Counted from the stretch's first letter, positions 17,097-25,378 are shown. The stretch is DNA of 64,000 nucleotides from Methanocalculus taiwanensis (GCF_024372745.1 NZ_VOTZ01000011.1:1-64000); one strand, 5' to 3'. Numbers and translations are program-made. Notes: generated by a model not told the origin, from the letters alone.

Positions 17097-18872
17097 ATGG
17101 CAAAGAAGAATATCAGAACACCTATTGTCTGTGTACTCGGCCATGTCGACCACGGCAAGACGTCGCTTCTGGATAAGATCAGGGGCTCTCAGGTCGTTGA
17201 CTCTGAAGCTGGCGCCATTACCCAGCATATCGGGGCGACACTGATACCAATCGAATCCATACGCGAGATGAGCGGGGTTTCGGCTGCAACCGAGATCAAT
17301 ATTCCCGGCCTCCTCTTCATCGATACTCCCGGACACCGCGCCTTCACCACTCTTCGCGCACGCGGAGGGGCACTTGCGGAGATAGCGATCCTTGTTGTTG
17401 ATATCAATGAAGGGTTCAAGCAGCAGACCCAGGAAGCCCTCCAGATCCTGAGAAACTGTAAGACCCCGTTTGTCATCGCGGCAACGAAGGTGGATCGCAT
17501 CCCGGGATGGCGGATCCATCCGAACGAACCATTCCAGAAGACATTTGCCAAACAGAATGAACGGGTGCAAGGGATCCTTGAAACCCGTCTGTATGAGCTT
17601 GTCGGGACACTCTCTGATCTTGGGTTTAATTCGGAACGATATGATCGTGTCAGGGATTTTGCACGTAACATTGCCATTGTCCCGTCTTCGGGGATCACCG
17701 GAGAAGGTGTGCCGGATCTCCTGATGGTGATGATAGGCCTTGCCCAGCGGTACCTCACCGAATCGCTCAGGATCACCGCTGAGGGTCCGGGACAGGGAAC
17801 TGTGCTTGAAGTGAAGGAAGAGCGGGGTCTTGGGATGACACTTGACCTGATCCTCTATGATGGCATGCTCTCAGTAGGCGATGAGATTGCAGTCGCAGGA
17901 ACAAATGGGTGCATTGTCACCAAGATCCGCTCCCTCTTAAAACCAAGGCCGATGAAGGAGATCCTAATCGAAGACCGGTTCGAACGGGTGAAGTCGGTGA
18001 CTGCGGCAGCGGGGGTCAAGCTCTCTGCGCCAAACCTGGATGATGTGATCTCGGGTTCCCCTCTCCGGGCAATTAAAGGGAATCGCCAGGAGATGATCGA
18101 TTCAATCGATGCCGAGATGCAGGCTGCAAATATCTCCCTCTCAGGTCTTGGGATCAGCATCAAGGCAGATACAATTGGGGCGCTTGAGGCGCTCTCAAAG
18201 GAGCTGGAGGCAAAAGAGATCGAGATCATGCGTGCCGATGTAGGTCCAGTCAGCAGGCATGATATTATTGAGCTGGAGACGATGCGCGACCCTCTCCATA
18301 AGGTGATCATCTGCTTCAATACCGATATCCTTCCTGACGTATCCGAGATGCTGAAGGATCCACGATATGCGGATATCGTCGTCTTCTCCGGCGATATCAT
18401 CTACCGGGTTATTGATGATTATACTGAATGGAGGGATGAGCAGATCCGCCGCCATAAAGCTCAGCAGTTTGAAGCAGTTATTATGCCTGCAAAGTTCCAG
18501 CTCCTTCCAAACTGCGTTTTCAGGCAGAGCGGTCCTGCTGTTGTCGGTGTCCGTATCCTTGCCGGGATTCTCAGGCCAAAGGTTGACCTGATGGCGCCTG
18601 ACGGCCGCACCGTCGGGACGATCAAGATGATGCAGGATAAGGGGGAGACCGTCACCGAGGCAACAGAAGGAATGGAGATAGCAGTCTCCATTGACGGCCC
18701 GACTGTGGGGCGCCAGATCAGTGTGGGTGATACCCTGTATGTGCAGATCCCTGAGCGGCATGTGAAGGTGCTTGAGACTGAGATGATGGCGCATATCAAT
18801 ATCAGCTCACAGGAAGCCCTTGCCGAGTATGCCATGATCAGAAGAAAGGAGAATCCCTTCTGGGGTAAGTAG
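17097..18872 (+). CDS. infB: Translation initiation factor aIF5B (IF-2 homologue)
   Basis: 591 residues, normal for archaeal aIF5B. GTPase motifs: GHVDHGKTSLLD (G1), DTPGHRAF (G3), ATKVDR (G4). Then come domain II (GTVLEVKEERGLGMTLDLILYDG), the alpha-beta domain (GLGISIKADTIGALEAL) and the C-terminal barrel with AEYAMIRRKENPFWG. It promotes ribosomal subunit joining and Met-tRNAi placement. The start is supported by GGAGGGAGATGGAG just upstream. The S6e gene follows after 69 bases, a common archaeal arrangement. Confidence 0.97.
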   Translation: MAKKNIRTPIVCVLGHVDHGKTSLLDKIRGSQVVDSEAGAITQHIGATLIPIESIREMSGVSAATEINIPGLLFIDTPGHRAFTTLRARGGALAEIAILVVDINEGFKQQTQEALQILRNCKTPFVIAATKVDRIPGWRIHPNEPFQKTFAKQNERVQGILETRLYELVGTLSDLGFNSERYDRVRDFARNIAIVPSSGITGEGVPDLLMVMIGLAQRYLTESLRITAEGPGQGTVLEVKEERGLGMTLDLILYDGMLSVGDEIAVAGTNGCIVTKIRSLLKPRPMKEILIEDRFERVKSVTAAAGVKLSAPNLDDVISGSPLRAIKGNRQEMIDSIDAEMQAANISLSGLGISIKADTIGALEALSKELEAKEIEIMRADVGPVSRHDIIELETMRDPLHKVIICFNTDILPDVSEMLKDPRYADIVVFSGDIIYRVIDDYTEWRDEQIRRHKAQQFEAVIMPAKFQLLPNCVFRQSGPAVVGVRILAGILRPKVDLMAPDGRTVGTIKMMQDKGETVTEATEGMEIAVSIDGPTVGRQISVGDTLYVQIPERHVKVLETEMMAHINISSQEALAEYAMIRRKENPFWGK

Positions 18873-18941
18873 TATAAACCGGGACACTCAAACAGTATGG
18901 GTACTTCGGCTTCGAAATAGAACGAGGAGTTGTTTCAATAC

Positions 18942-19343
18942 ATGGTTGACTTAAAAATTGTTGTGTCAGACCCAAAAACCGGCCGTTCCTACAATACTGT
19001 AGCAGGTGGGGGTGCAGCTGGCGCCTTTATCGGAAAAGCAATATCATCCAGAATTGATGGTGGCGCAATCGGGCTTGACGGGTATAGTATCGAGATCACC
19101 GGTGGCAGTGATAAAACCGGGATTCCCGCACGGAATGGCCTTCCGGGTTCCTCCCGTCGCCATCTCCTTATTGGGGGCGGTGTTGGTTTTAACCCGACAA
19201 AGAAAGGTGAGCGAAGGCGTAAGACCGTCCGCGGATCAGAGATCACACAGGACTTTGTCCAGATCAATGTGAAAGTCGTTGAATACGGCGCCACTCCTCT
19301 TGCTGATATCCTGGGCCCAAAAGAGGAAGCAAAGGCTGAATAA
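18942..19343 (+). CDS. rps6e: 30S ribosomal protein S6e
   Basis: 133 residues from the ATG at 18942. MVDLKIVVSDPKTGRSYN is the usual S6e start, and GAFIGKAISSRIDGGAIGLDGYSIEITGGSDKTGIPARNGLPG followed by RRHLLIGGG and KGERRRKTVRGSEI are family hallmarks. GAGGAG lies 15 bases upstream; the TTG at 18930 would place the start right next to it and is rejected. It belongs with aIF5B upstream. Confidence 0.97.
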   Translation: MVDLKIVVSDPKTGRSYNTVAGGGAAGAFIGKAISSRIDGGAIGLDGYSIEITGGSDKTGIPARNGLPGSSRRHLLIGGGVGFNPTKKGERRRKTVRGSEITQDFVQINVKVVEYGATPLADILGPKEEAKAE

Positions 19344-19361
19344 GCCTTTCTTCTTTTGTTC

Positions 19362-19841
19362 TCAATCGCTTTTTGAATTTGTTTGTGTCATGAGCTTTTC
19401 TTTGAGCTCAGGTTTGTATGTTCCAAATGGAACCTGGTACCGTCGCGCCAGTATCACGACTGCTGCTTCGGGCATCAGGTTTCCAAGGAATGTATCTGAG
19501 ATGATACGGTTCATCTCAGCATAGATCGATTGCGTTTCGGCTCCTGCTTTTCGTGCAATATCCGCAACCAGCCGCTCGACAGGGTCATGCTTTTCAAGGA
19601 CGTCTCCTGATGGCTTGAATCCAAGCGGTATATCCACCTCTGCAGGATCAAAAGCAGGGACAAATGTACCATCCTTCTGGATGATCAGACCCTCATCACG
19701 TGCCCGCTCGAGAAGGAGCGCAGCCTGATCCTTGTTCATCCATTTACGGTCAATTGAGATGTAATAGATGAACTCAACCTTTTGAAGCCGCTCTTTTCTC
19801 AGGTGTCTGAAGGCTGCTGCCACAACCGTCTTCAGGCTCAA
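19362..19841 (-). CDS. DUF2240-family archaeal protein
   Basis: 159 residues, soluble. The body fits the archaeal DUF2240 family: an N-terminal VVAAAFRHLRKERLQKVEFIYYISIDRKWMNKDQAALLLERARDEGLI helical unit resembling a winged helix, then a short FVPAFDP strand and a long helical tail. The function is unknown. Its ATG overlaps the stop of the next upstream gene by four bases, so the pair is translationally coupled. Confidence 0.7.
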   Translation of the reverse strand: MSLKTVVAAAFRHLRKERLQKVEFIYYISIDRKWMNKDQAALLLERARDEGLIIQKDGTFVPAFDPAEVDIPLGFKPSGDVLEKHDPVERLVADIARKAGAETQSIYAEMNRIISDTFLGNLMPEAAVVILARRYQVPFGTYKPELKEKLMTQTNSKSD

Positions 19842-20260
19842 CTGAGAGCACCTTTCAGCAGATTCTTCAGATCAAGCGAGTCAATCTCGCCCGTTCTTCC
19901 CTCATGAACGATGAAACACTCGACCCTTCCCCTCTTGTCATCGACTCTGAGCAGGAAGGTATAATCTGCTGCAGGATACCGGCCATCGCCCTTCAGAAGC
20001 GTGTCTCTGATCCGAAATGTGAAATCTGCACGTTCGGTGATATCTGAGATGAACTCCGTATCTGTCCTGACCCTCTCAAAGCCTGTCTTATCTGAGGCGA
20101 TCTCGACTTTGATCTCACGTTTAAAGAGGCCGAGATCTGTTCTGAAGTTCGTCTGCTTCCCATCCATCCTGCATATTGAAGAGATTGCACGGGAGAACGG
20201 CACGTCATGATCGAAGACGAGATCACAACGGTTTGGAAACTGGTAGGAGATGCGACGCAT
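19838..20260 (-). CDS. Conserved archaeal protein of unknown function
   Basis: 140 residues from the ATG at 20260 (MRRISYQFPN); the frame extends upstream to 20341 but that part looks unlike protein. The sequence alternates strand-like segments (KREIKVEIASDK, DFTFRIRDTLL, YTFLLRVDDKRGRVECFIVHEG) and suggests a small beta-rich fold. I do not recognise the family. It is coupled to the DUF2240 gene. No signal peptide or membrane helix is seen. Confidence 0.55.
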   Translation of the reverse strand: MRRISYQFPNRCDLVFDHDVPFSRAISSICRMDGKQTNFRTDLGLFKREIKVEIASDKTGFERVRTDTEFISDITERADFTFRIRDTLLKGDGRYPAADYTFLLRVDDKRGRVECFIVHEGRTGEIDSLDLKNLLKGALS

Positions 20261-20407
20261 AATACTCGTATATGTGATGATACATGGCATAAACTCTCTC
20301 CCCCGATTGGCTGGTGCGCAGTGGAAGGATGCCTGTGTCATTTGCCCGAGGTCTGCGCAAATTGGCTTTTGCTTTGTAGAAAAATGTGAAAAAGAGGTTT
20401 TATCGGT

Positions 20408-20785
20408 TTATTCGATCAGAACGGCGTTGACAGTGCCGTCCTGGCTTGGGCGGGATACGATCTGGGCGCGCCCGATCTCTGTCTTGATGATGGCGCCTTT
20501 TGTAAGGAGGTTTCTCCGGACATAGTTTGGGTTTGCGGAGTTGGCCTCGACTTTCTCGATGGCGACTTTCTTTGTTATTCCGGTTTTTCTGTCAGAAACA
20601 GAAGCGAATTCTGCACGGAGTGCCCGTATCTTGCTGTTACCTCCGCGGGTGCGGATGATGCGGGTACGGGTGGTTCCGATGACTGTATCTGCCGGAGATC
20701 TTCCGATCTCAAAACGCTTCTTGCCTTGTGCGGAGTGGTAGCGTCCGCCTGTTGATTTTCGAATTGATCTTCCTTGCCAGAGCAT
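20408..20785 (-). CDS. rps8e: 30S ribosomal protein S8e
   Basis: 125 residues. MLWQGRSIRKSTGGRYHSAQGKKRFEIGR is the typical S8e N-terminus, and RTRGGNSKIRALRAEFASV and NPNYVRRNLLTKGAIIKTEIG are family signatures. It is a primary small-subunit protein. A TATA-like sequence lies at about 20843-20853 on the same strand. Confidence 0.97.
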   Translation of the reverse strand: MLWQGRSIRKSTGGRYHSAQGKKRFEIGRSPADTVIGTTRTRIIRTRGGNSKIRALRAEFASVSDRKTGITKKVAIEKVEANSANPNYVRRNLLTKGAIIKTEIGRAQIVSRPSQDGTVNAVLIE

Positions 20786-20842
20786 TGATTCTCCTCGTAT
20801 CAGATAGTATCTCGCGTATGGGTTTTCCCAAATTGGAGTTCT

Positions 20843-20853
20843 CTATATATCAC
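20843..20853 (-). promoter_or_regulatory. TATA box of rps8e
   Basis: On the minus strand GTGATATATAG lies about 60 bases before the rps8e start in an otherwise non-coding stretch, matching the archaeal box A consensus. It leaves room for a short 5' leader. Confidence 0.45.
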
Positions 20854-20892
20854 TTTACGAGATATTTAAGTTTGGGTTCCTTTATCTCCTGA

Positions 20893-21543
20893 TCATTCCG
20901 AAAGGATGGCGTCAAGAAGTCTCTCCGTGCCATCGCCTGTCTTCAGGTTTGTACGGAATACCGGCATTTCAGGATTATATCTCCGAATATCTTTCTCCAT
21001 CCTGTCGAGGTTGGATCCGATCAAAGGCGCAAGATCGACTTTGTTGATGACGGCAATATCGCCCCCCCGAAACATCATCGGATGCTTGTTCACGACATCA
21101 TCACCTTCTGTTGCGCTGATGACGACGATCCGCTTCTCAGCGCCGAGCTGAAAATCGGTCGGACAGACCATATTGCCGACATTTTCGATGAAGAGGATGT
21201 CGATATCGTTGAGGGGAAGGTGCTCCAGTCCATGTTCGACGAGGTGGGCATCAAGATGGCATTCTTTTCCGGTATTTGCATTATATGCCGGGATGCCTGT
21301 TCTCACAATACGCTGGAAATCGTCATCGCCATAGACATCGCCTGCAATGGCACCTGCGCGAAGCCCCCGCGCCTTCAGGATTGGCACCAGCTTCTCGATA
21401 AGCGCGGTCTTTCCGGAACCAATAGCACCAAGCAGATCAAATGCCCTGACGCCGTGTTCTTTAAGGTGGCGTGCATTTGCCTCTGCAAGGCGGGTATTGC
21501 CATCAAATATGTCCTTTTCCATATGGACGTCGATATGATGCAT
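20893..21543 (-). CDS. hypB: HypB GTPase for [NiFe]-hydrogenase nickel insertion
   Basis: 216 residues. P-loop GAIGSGKTALIE, the family loop AGDVYGDDDFQRI, NTGKECHLDAHLVEHGL with the metal-binding Cys-His, FIENVGNMVCPTDFQLG, and NKVDLAPLIG for guanine binding. HypB works with HypA to load nickel into [NiFe] hydrogenases, which hydrogenotrophic methanogens need. There is no His-rich N-terminal tail, so it lacks the nickel-storage part found in some bacteria. Confidence 0.95.
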   Translation of the reverse strand: MHHIDVHMEKDIFDGNTRLAEANARHLKEHGVRAFDLLGAIGSGKTALIEKLVPILKARGLRAGAIAGDVYGDDDFQRIVRTGIPAYNANTGKECHLDAHLVEHGLEHLPLNDIDILFIENVGNMVCPTDFQLGAEKRIVVISATEGDDVVNKHPMMFRGGDIAVINKVDLAPLIGSNLDRMEKDIRRYNPEMPVFRTNLKTGDGTERLLDAILSE

Positions 21544-21593
21544 ATAGATACTTGGCGTGATCTGTTTATAGGTTCATCGCGGATCTAGTAGGT

Positions 21594-21869
21594 ATGGGAA
21601 CTCGCCGGATCCTGTACCCCTGTTACTTCAACCCTTCACTGACACGTGCAGAAGGCAGGAGGATCAATACAACGTATGCATTGAAAGCTCCAAAGATCCA
21701 GGAGATAGAGCGGGCGGCTCGGCAGGTTGGCGCGACTAATACTGAGATAGAGCCGCATTCCCACCCTGCACACTGGTTCAGGCGCGAAGGCCGCCTTGTG
21801 CTCGACTGGAACGGGAGCAAGGAATCGCTGATTAAAAAGGTTTCACGAAAGCTTGCGGAGAGGCAATGA
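21594..21869 (+). CDS. srp19: Signal recognition particle protein SRP19
   Basis: 91 residues, typical archaeal length. RILYPCYFNPSLTRAEGRRINTTYALKAPKIQEIERAARQVG and WFRREGRLVLDW match SRP19, which binds 7S RNA helices 6 and 8 and prepares it for SRP54. Its stop overlaps the PHP gene start by four bases. Confidence 0.95.
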   Translation: MGTRRILYPCYFNPSLTRAEGRRINTTYALKAPKIQEIERAARQVGATNTEIEPHSHPAHWFRREGRLVLDWNGSKESLIKKVSRKLAERQ

Positions 21870-22519
21870 TCGGCATGTACGATTTCCATTGCCATAGCAC
21901 TCTCTCGGATGGCGATATGCTCCCGATCGAGATGATCAGGAGGATGTCAGTTCTTGGCTATTCGACTGTGGCAATCTCTGACCATGTCGATGCAACCAAT
22001 CTCTCTGATGTTACCGGTGCAGTCAACAGGTTGAAGCAGTCTGCATCACTCTTTGGTGTCCGGCTCCTCTGTGGGGTGGAGATTACTCATGTCCCCCCTG
22101 AAGAGATCCATTCAATTGCCCGTGAGGCAAAAGAGCTCGGGGCCGATATCGTTCTTGTGCATGGCGAGACGGTTGTTGAACCGGTGGCACCGGGCACAAA
22201 CAGGGCCGCAGTCTCCTGTAAGGATGTTGATATTCTTGCTCATCCTGGTCTAATTTCTCGTGAGGATGCGCAGACGGCGGCAGAGAATGGCGTATATCTT
22301 GAGATCACATCCCGGAACGGGCATAACAGGACGAACGGGCATGTGGTACGGACGGGACGCGAATGTGGGTGCGAACTGATCGTCCAGTCTGATGCCCATG
22401 AACCGCGTGACCTGCTGGATCGTGAGGCCAGATGGCTGGTTGCACGCGGTGCAGGACTAACTGAAGATGAAGCGTTACGAGTGCTGAGTCCTGAGAGAAG
22501 CCTGTTCCACCGCTTCTAA
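21866..22519 (+). CDS. PHP-domain phosphoesterase (histidinol-phosphatase-like)
   Basis: 217 residues. The PHP metal motifs are present: DFHCHSTLSDG (HxH), AISDHVDAT, the Glu in CGVEITH, DILAHPGLI, EITSRNGHN, and a last VQSDAHEPRD. The family hydrolyses phosphoesters with a trinuclear metal site. The substrate here is unknown; archaeal stand-alone members include tRNA- and RNA-linked enzymes as well as histidinol phosphatases. It is coupled to srp19. Confidence 0.85.
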   Translation: MIGMYDFHCHSTLSDGDMLPIEMIRRMSVLGYSTVAISDHVDATNLSDVTGAVNRLKQSASLFGVRLLCGVEITHVPPEEIHSIAREAKELGADIVLVHGETVVEPVAPGTNRAAVSCKDVDILAHPGLISREDAQTAAENGVYLEITSRNGHNRTNGHVVRTGRECGCELIVQSDAHEPRDLLDREARWLVARGAGLTEDEALRVLSPERSLFHRF

Positions 22520-22560
22520 CTTTTATATGTTGTCGATACTTTTAAATAGGATCTAAAACA

Positions 22561-22580
22561 CATATATAATTATATAAAGT
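22561..22580 (+). promoter_or_regulatory. Promoter of gar1-tfb
   Basis: A very AT-rich run, CATATATAATTATATAAAGT, matches the archaeal TATA box and lies 38-57 bases before the gar1 start. It fits a transcript with a short leader carrying the GAGG at 22607-22610. Confidence 0.5.
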
Positions 22581-22617
22581 TACCGAATTGCATTCGGATA
22601 TCCCATGAGGCTTAAAT

Positions 22618-22866
22618 TTGAAATTTGCAGGACGAATACTCCGTAATTGTGGTGATCGCCTTCTGGTTGCAGCGTGTGACGCAGGACAGCTGCCGCCGCT
22701 CTTCTGTGATGTGGTGGATAGCCGTATGAAACCGGTTGGACGGATAGTTGATTTATTTGGAAATATAGCAGCTCCCTATGCGACGATCATATGCCAGAAT
22801 GATTGCCGTGTTCTGGAAGGGGAGAAGCTCTTTGTGAAAGAGAAGGTGAATAAATGCAGGAGATAG
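22618..22866 (+). CDS. gar1: H/ACA RNP protein Gar1
   Basis: 82 residues, read from a TTG at 22618. That start is chosen because the frame closes just upstream (TGA at 22606) and a GAGG lies 7 bases before it. The central [19 protein letters not shown] is the Gar1/Naf1 RNP-core motif. Gar1 supports pseudouridine synthase Cbf5 in H/ACA guide RNPs. It overlaps the tfb start by 13 bases; the gar1-tfb pair is common in euryarchaea. Confidence 0.88.
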   Translation: MKFAGRILRNCGDRLLVAACDAGQLPPLFCDVVDSRMKPVGRIVDLFGNIAAPYATIICQNDCRVLEGEKLFVKEKVNKCRR

Positions 22867-23861
22867 AGAAGTTAAAGCAACTAAAATCTGAGCGTGAAGC
22901 ACAGAAATTACGCCAGAAAGAGGTTGTAGTTGAGAAGAAGAAGTACGAAGAGCATATCCAGACTGTCTGCCCTGAGTGTGGCGGGAGACAGCTTATCCAT
23001 GACTATGAGCGGGCCGAACTTGTCTGCCAGGGCTGCGGCCTTGTGCTTGATGATGACTTCATCGATCGCGGTCCTGAATGGCGTGCCTTTGATCATGATC
23101 AGCGGATGAAGCGATCCCGTGTCGGTGCCCCTATGACCTTTACAATCCATGATAAGGGTCTTTCGACGATGATTGACTGGAGGAACCGCGACAGCTATGG
23201 CCGCGCCATCTCATCAAAGAACAGGGCACAGCTGTACCGTCTCAGGAAGTGGCAGCGGCGTATCCGTGTCTCGAATGCTACCGAGCGGAATCTCGCATTC
23301 GCCCTCTCCGAACTTGACAGGATGGCATCTGCCCTCGGTCTTCCGAGGAATGTCCGTGAGACGGCGGCGGTCGTCTACCGTGATGCTGTAGACAAGAACC
23401 TGATCCGCGGACGTTCCATCGAAGGTGTCGCAGCTGCTGCCCTCTATGCGGCCTGCCGCCAGTGCAGTGTCCCACGAACCCTTGATGAGATTGCAGAAGT
23501 ATCCCGTGTCTCGCGGAAAGAGATCGGCAGGACATACCGGTTCATCTCCCGTGAACTTGGGCTCAAGCTCTTACCAACCTCCCCGATTGACTATGTGCCG
23601 AGATTCTGCTCGGGCCTGACCTTAAAAGGTGAAGTGCAGAGCCGTGCCGTTGAGATCCTCAGGCAGGCAGGAGAGCGGGAACTGACGAGCGGACGGGGTC
23701 CGACTGGTGTTGCCGCCGCCGCCATCTATATCAGCTCGATCCTCTCGGGTGAGCGACGGACCCAGCGTGAGGTTGCCGAGGTGGCGGGCGTCACCGAGGT
23801 CACCATTCGGAACAGATATAAGGAACTGGCTGAAAAATTAGATATAGAGATTATTCTCTAA
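22854..23861 (+). CDS. tfb: Transcription initiation factor TFB
   Basis: 335 residues. A zinc ribbon CPECGG...CQGCG (about 39-60) is followed by the B-finger ([24 protein letters not shown]) and two cyclin-like repeats (about 145-235 and 240-330), each ending in the usual [15 protein letters not shown] or [17 protein letters not shown] helix-turn-helix that reads the BRE. It bridges TBP-DNA and RNA polymerase. An extra N-terminal coiled stretch of about 35 charged residues precedes the ribbon. It ends 12 bases before tRNA-Ala. Confidence 0.97.
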   Translation: MQEIEKLKQLKSEREAQKLRQKEVVVEKKKYEEHIQTVCPECGGRQLIHDYERAELVCQGCGLVLDDDFIDRGPEWRAFDHDQRMKRSRVGAPMTFTIHDKGLSTMIDWRNRDSYGRAISSKNRAQLYRLRKWQRRIRVSNATERNLAFALSELDRMASALGLPRNVRETAAVVYRDAVDKNLIRGRSIEGVAAAALYAACRQCSVPRTLDEIAEVSRVSRKEIGRTYRFISRELGLKLLPTSPIDYVPRFCSGLTLKGEVQSRAVEILRQAGERELTSGRGPTGVAAAAIYISSILSGERRTQREVAEVAGVTEVTIRNRYKELAEKLDIEIIL

Positions 23862-23873
23862 TCTTTTTGCCAG

Positions 23874-23945
23874 GGGCTCGTAGATCAGGGGTAGATCGCT
23901 ACGTTCGCAACGTAGAGGCCGCGGGTTCAAATCCCGCCGGGTCCA
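23874..23945 (+). tRNA. tRNA-Ala (CGC), integration target
   Basis: GGGCTCG pairs with CGGGTCC, including the G3-U70 wobble that marks tRNA-Ala. The anticodon loop TTCGCAA reads CGC. The T arm is GCGGG-TTCAAAT-CCCGC and the discriminator is A. The 3' half from the anticodon stem-loop (23902 on) is the attL core of the provirus, so the gene is restored in full by viral DNA on integration. Confidence 0.93.
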
Positions 23946-24237
23946 TCTTCTTTTCGGTATTCGGGCTTATTCCGGTCGTTATTAGGATCGTTTTGTTTTC
24001 AGAATTTGTTTTAAGCGCATTTATCGCACTATCGAAGAATCGGGATGCGTTAAAGCCTTCGTTCTTGATGAAAGTGTGATGATCAGGATCGATACTGAGA
24101 GTGATCCTTTTCCTGATTCTCTCAGGTAAAGGGCAGATTTCCTTTTTTGCCTTTGATTTCATTTTCTTTTCTCCTGTGCGTACATGTGCGTACGTGTACG
24201 CACACTTTAGTACCGCCCTAACATTTTGAAAGGTCAT
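23899..24237 (-). CDS. RHH-domain ORF; N-terminal part of the split integrase, int(N)
   Basis: 112 codons from ATG at 24237, or 87 from an internal ATG at residue 26 (MKSKAKK). Residues about 40-75 form a ribbon-helix-helix DNA-binding fold (KRITLSIDPDHHTFIKNEGFNASRFFDSAINALK). The last 15 codons are the att core, and a TAG follows at once in tRNA-Ala. In the excised circle the frame instead continues into the integrase ORF, giving a 485-codon fusion. So this is read as the N-terminal piece of an integrase split by integration. While integrated it may be made as a small RHH protein. Confidence 0.8.
   Translation of the reverse strand: MTFQNVRAVLKCAYTYAHVRTGEKKMKSKAKKEICPLPERIRKRITLSIDPDHHTFIKNEGFNASRFFDSAINALKTNSENKTILITTGISPNTEKKMDPAGFEPAASTLRT
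23902..23946. repeat. attL, 45-bp core
   Basis: Identical over 45 bases to 40166-40210: it begins CGTTCGCAACG in the anticodon stem-loop and ends GTCCAT one base past the tRNA. Flanks differ on both sides (TA before and CTT after here; GG before and TCG after at attR), which sets the repeat limits. The core is exactly 15 codons of an open minus-strand frame. Confidence 0.93.
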
Positions 24238-24258
24238 AAAATGAGAGGAACTTTTTAA

Positions 24259-24463
24259 GGGTGAAGGGGGGATCCCGGCTGTAACTTACAATGATGGGGG
24301 CCTTCCGGCTGTATGTTTTCTTTAAGTATGAAGAGATCCGGACGGGCCGGGTGATCTTCCTGGAGGGGTGAAGGGGGATCCCGGCTGGGTGGAGATCCTG
24401 AGTACCTGCAGTACGGCCGGGCCGGGTGATCTTCCTGGAGGGGTGAAGGGGGGATCCCGGCTG
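24259..24463 (+). repeat. G-rich direct repeats, 75-76-bp period
   Basis: The segment GGGTGAAGGGGGATCCCGGC recurs at 24259, 24366 and 24441 (one copy has one G fewer). The latter two sit in a nearly perfect tandem unit of 75-76 bases that also holds GTGATCTTCCTGGAG and GAGATCCTGAGTACCTGC. Minus-strand Pro-rich frames across it are products of the repeat, not genes. A role as replication or packaging signal is possible but unproven. Confidence 0.75.
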
Positions 24464-24499
24464 GGTGGAGATCCTGAGTACCTGCAGTACGGCCGGGCC

Positions 24500-24586
24500 G
24501 GTTTTCGATCAAAAAGTGAGGTTTTCCACTGGCATAGTGGTTTTCCACTGGCATAGTGGTTTGCCACTGGAAAAGTGATCGTTTTT
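24500..24586 (+). repeat. Iteron array 1 (three 19-bp units)
   Basis: Three head-to-tail 19-bp units at 24520, 24539 and 24558 read GGTTTTCCACTGGCATAGT twice and then GGTTTGCCACTGGAAAAGT. They are preceded by GGTTTTCGATCAAAAAGTGA and followed by GATCGTTTTT. Within and across units CCACT-GGCAT-AGTGG forms a dyad. Such arrays are typical of plasmid or viral origins and of operators for RHH proteins. Confidence 0.8.
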
Positions 24587-24706
24587 CATGAAAAATGAGA
24601 TGGTGATCCGGGGCTGATATGGCCTCAGATCCTCAGGATATGATCCCGATCTGAAAACTCCTCAGAATGAGCTTATTTTTCAGGGGTGTTTTTTGAAAAA
24701 ATGAAG
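24587..24706. other. Spacer between iteron arrays
   Basis: About 120 bases with no convincing gene or repeat. It holds several GATC sites and A/T runs. Together with the flanking arrays it makes up the likely replication or control region of the element. Confidence 0.4.
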
Positions 24707-24775
24707 GGTTTTCGATCAAAAAGTGGGGGTTTTCCACCGGCAAAGTGGTTTGCCACTGGAAAAATGATCGTTTTT
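24707..24775 (+). repeat. Iteron array 2 (two 19-bp units)
   Basis: A second copy of the same layout 207 bases downstream: GGTTTTCGATCAAAAAGTGG, then units GGTTTTCCACCGGCAAAGT (24728) and GGTTTGCCACTGGAAAAAT (24747), then GATCGTTTTT. The repeated order lead, iterons, tail shows that the whole module, not only the unit, was duplicated. Confidence 0.8.
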
Positions 24776-24916
24776 GGGGGTAAAGTGATGGATCATCCTC
24801 TGAAAAAGATGGCTGATATGAGCGGTTTTCTTGGGGGATGGTGAAACGGGGGGAGATACGGGCTTATTCTCATAAAAAAGGTATAGGGGGGGTGGAGATC
24901 TCTATTAATATTATTG

Positions 24917-24935
24917 ATAACATAATTTATGTTAT
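24917..24935. promoter_or_regulatory. Perfect AT-rich palindrome
   Basis: ATAACATAA, one T, TTATGTTAT: a 9-bp perfect inverted repeat in non-coding DNA, 67 bases past the stop of the minus-strand RHH gene. It could be an operator for an RHH dimer or a transcript end. The stretch 24776-25001 otherwise holds only short AT and ACT runs (ACT repeated at about 24968-24987) and no supported gene. Confidence 0.45.
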
Positions 24936-25001
24936 TACTACTACTGTACTGTACTCTGTACTCTATACTACTACTACTACTACTACTTTTATCGAGGAAG
25001 A

Positions 25002-25340
25002 TTATTGTTCGCCGTCATGCTCCTCCTCCTCATAATCATCAAAGGGCTCTATTATCTCCCCTACTCTATTAGGGAGAAATTTAGCTTCAATGACGAGACG
25101 ATCGGGGTCAATATTATAATCGTTCATAATCTCTTGTTTAATATAATCTATACATTGTTGATGGATCAGTGTGAGAATATGATCCCTGTAATAGCTTACA
25201 ATTAAAGTTTTGATAACTTGCGCATCTGAATCAATACCATATTTTTCAAAGAGGTCTTGTTTGATTATTTCATACTTCTCATTAAGAGGTGCATTCATCG
25301 TGAGTGTTAACGATCTCACCATTTTATCTTTTTTAACCAT
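25002..25340 (-). CDS. RHH-like viral regulator
   Basis: 112 residues. The N-terminus KMVRSLTLTMNAPLNEKYEIIKQDLFEKYGIDSDAQVIKTLIVSYYRDH fits a ribbon-helix-helix fold: one strand then two helices. A second helical half (CIDYIKQEIMNDYNID) and a strongly acidic tail (DDYEEEEHDGEQ) follow. It is the only minus-strand gene at the left end besides int(N) and is divergent from the main viral operon, the place expected of a lysogeny-type repressor. That role is inference. A clear TATA box lies about 20-35 bases upstream. Confidence 0.7.
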   Translation of the reverse strand: MVKKDKMVRSLTLTMNAPLNEKYEIIKQDLFEKYGIDSDAQVIKTLIVSYYRDHILTLIHQQCIDYIKQEIMNDYNIDPDRLVIEAKFLPNRVGEIIEPFDDYEEEEHDGEQ

Positions 25341-25358
25341 AATCCACTACTAATTGGT

Positions 25359-25378
25359 TATAATATATATATAAATAT
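25359..25378 (-). promoter_or_regulatory. TATA box of the minus-strand RHH gene
   Basis: On the minus strand the run ATATTTATATATATATTATA lies just ahead of the ATG at 25340, at the distance expected for a leaderless archaeal transcript. Confidence 0.6.

Noticed and set aside
23899-23946. The peptide MDPAGFEPAASTLRT as a mere artefact of reading a tRNA backwards
   Set aside because: Such peptides are often spurious, but here the frame is open and in phase on both sides of the core and joins an RHH domain to an integrase, so it is kept as coding in the viral form.
24255-24567. Pro/Arg/His-rich minus-strand reading frames of 80-99 codons
   Set aside because: They are translations of the G-rich 75-bp repeats, with repeated peptides and no start signal; treated as non-coding.
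24259-24775. Possible CRISPR array
   Set aside because: The repeats are directly adjacent (19 bp) or in 75-bp tandem units without unique spacers of even length, and no cas gene is present.
24962-24990. ACT trinucleotide run as a functional repeat
   Set aside because: A short simple repeat in AT-rich non-coding DNA; no dyad or second copy.
24838-25035. 65-codon + strand frame
   Set aside because: It is dominated by AT-rich and ACT repeats (poly-Thr), overlaps the RHH gene and has no ribosome site.
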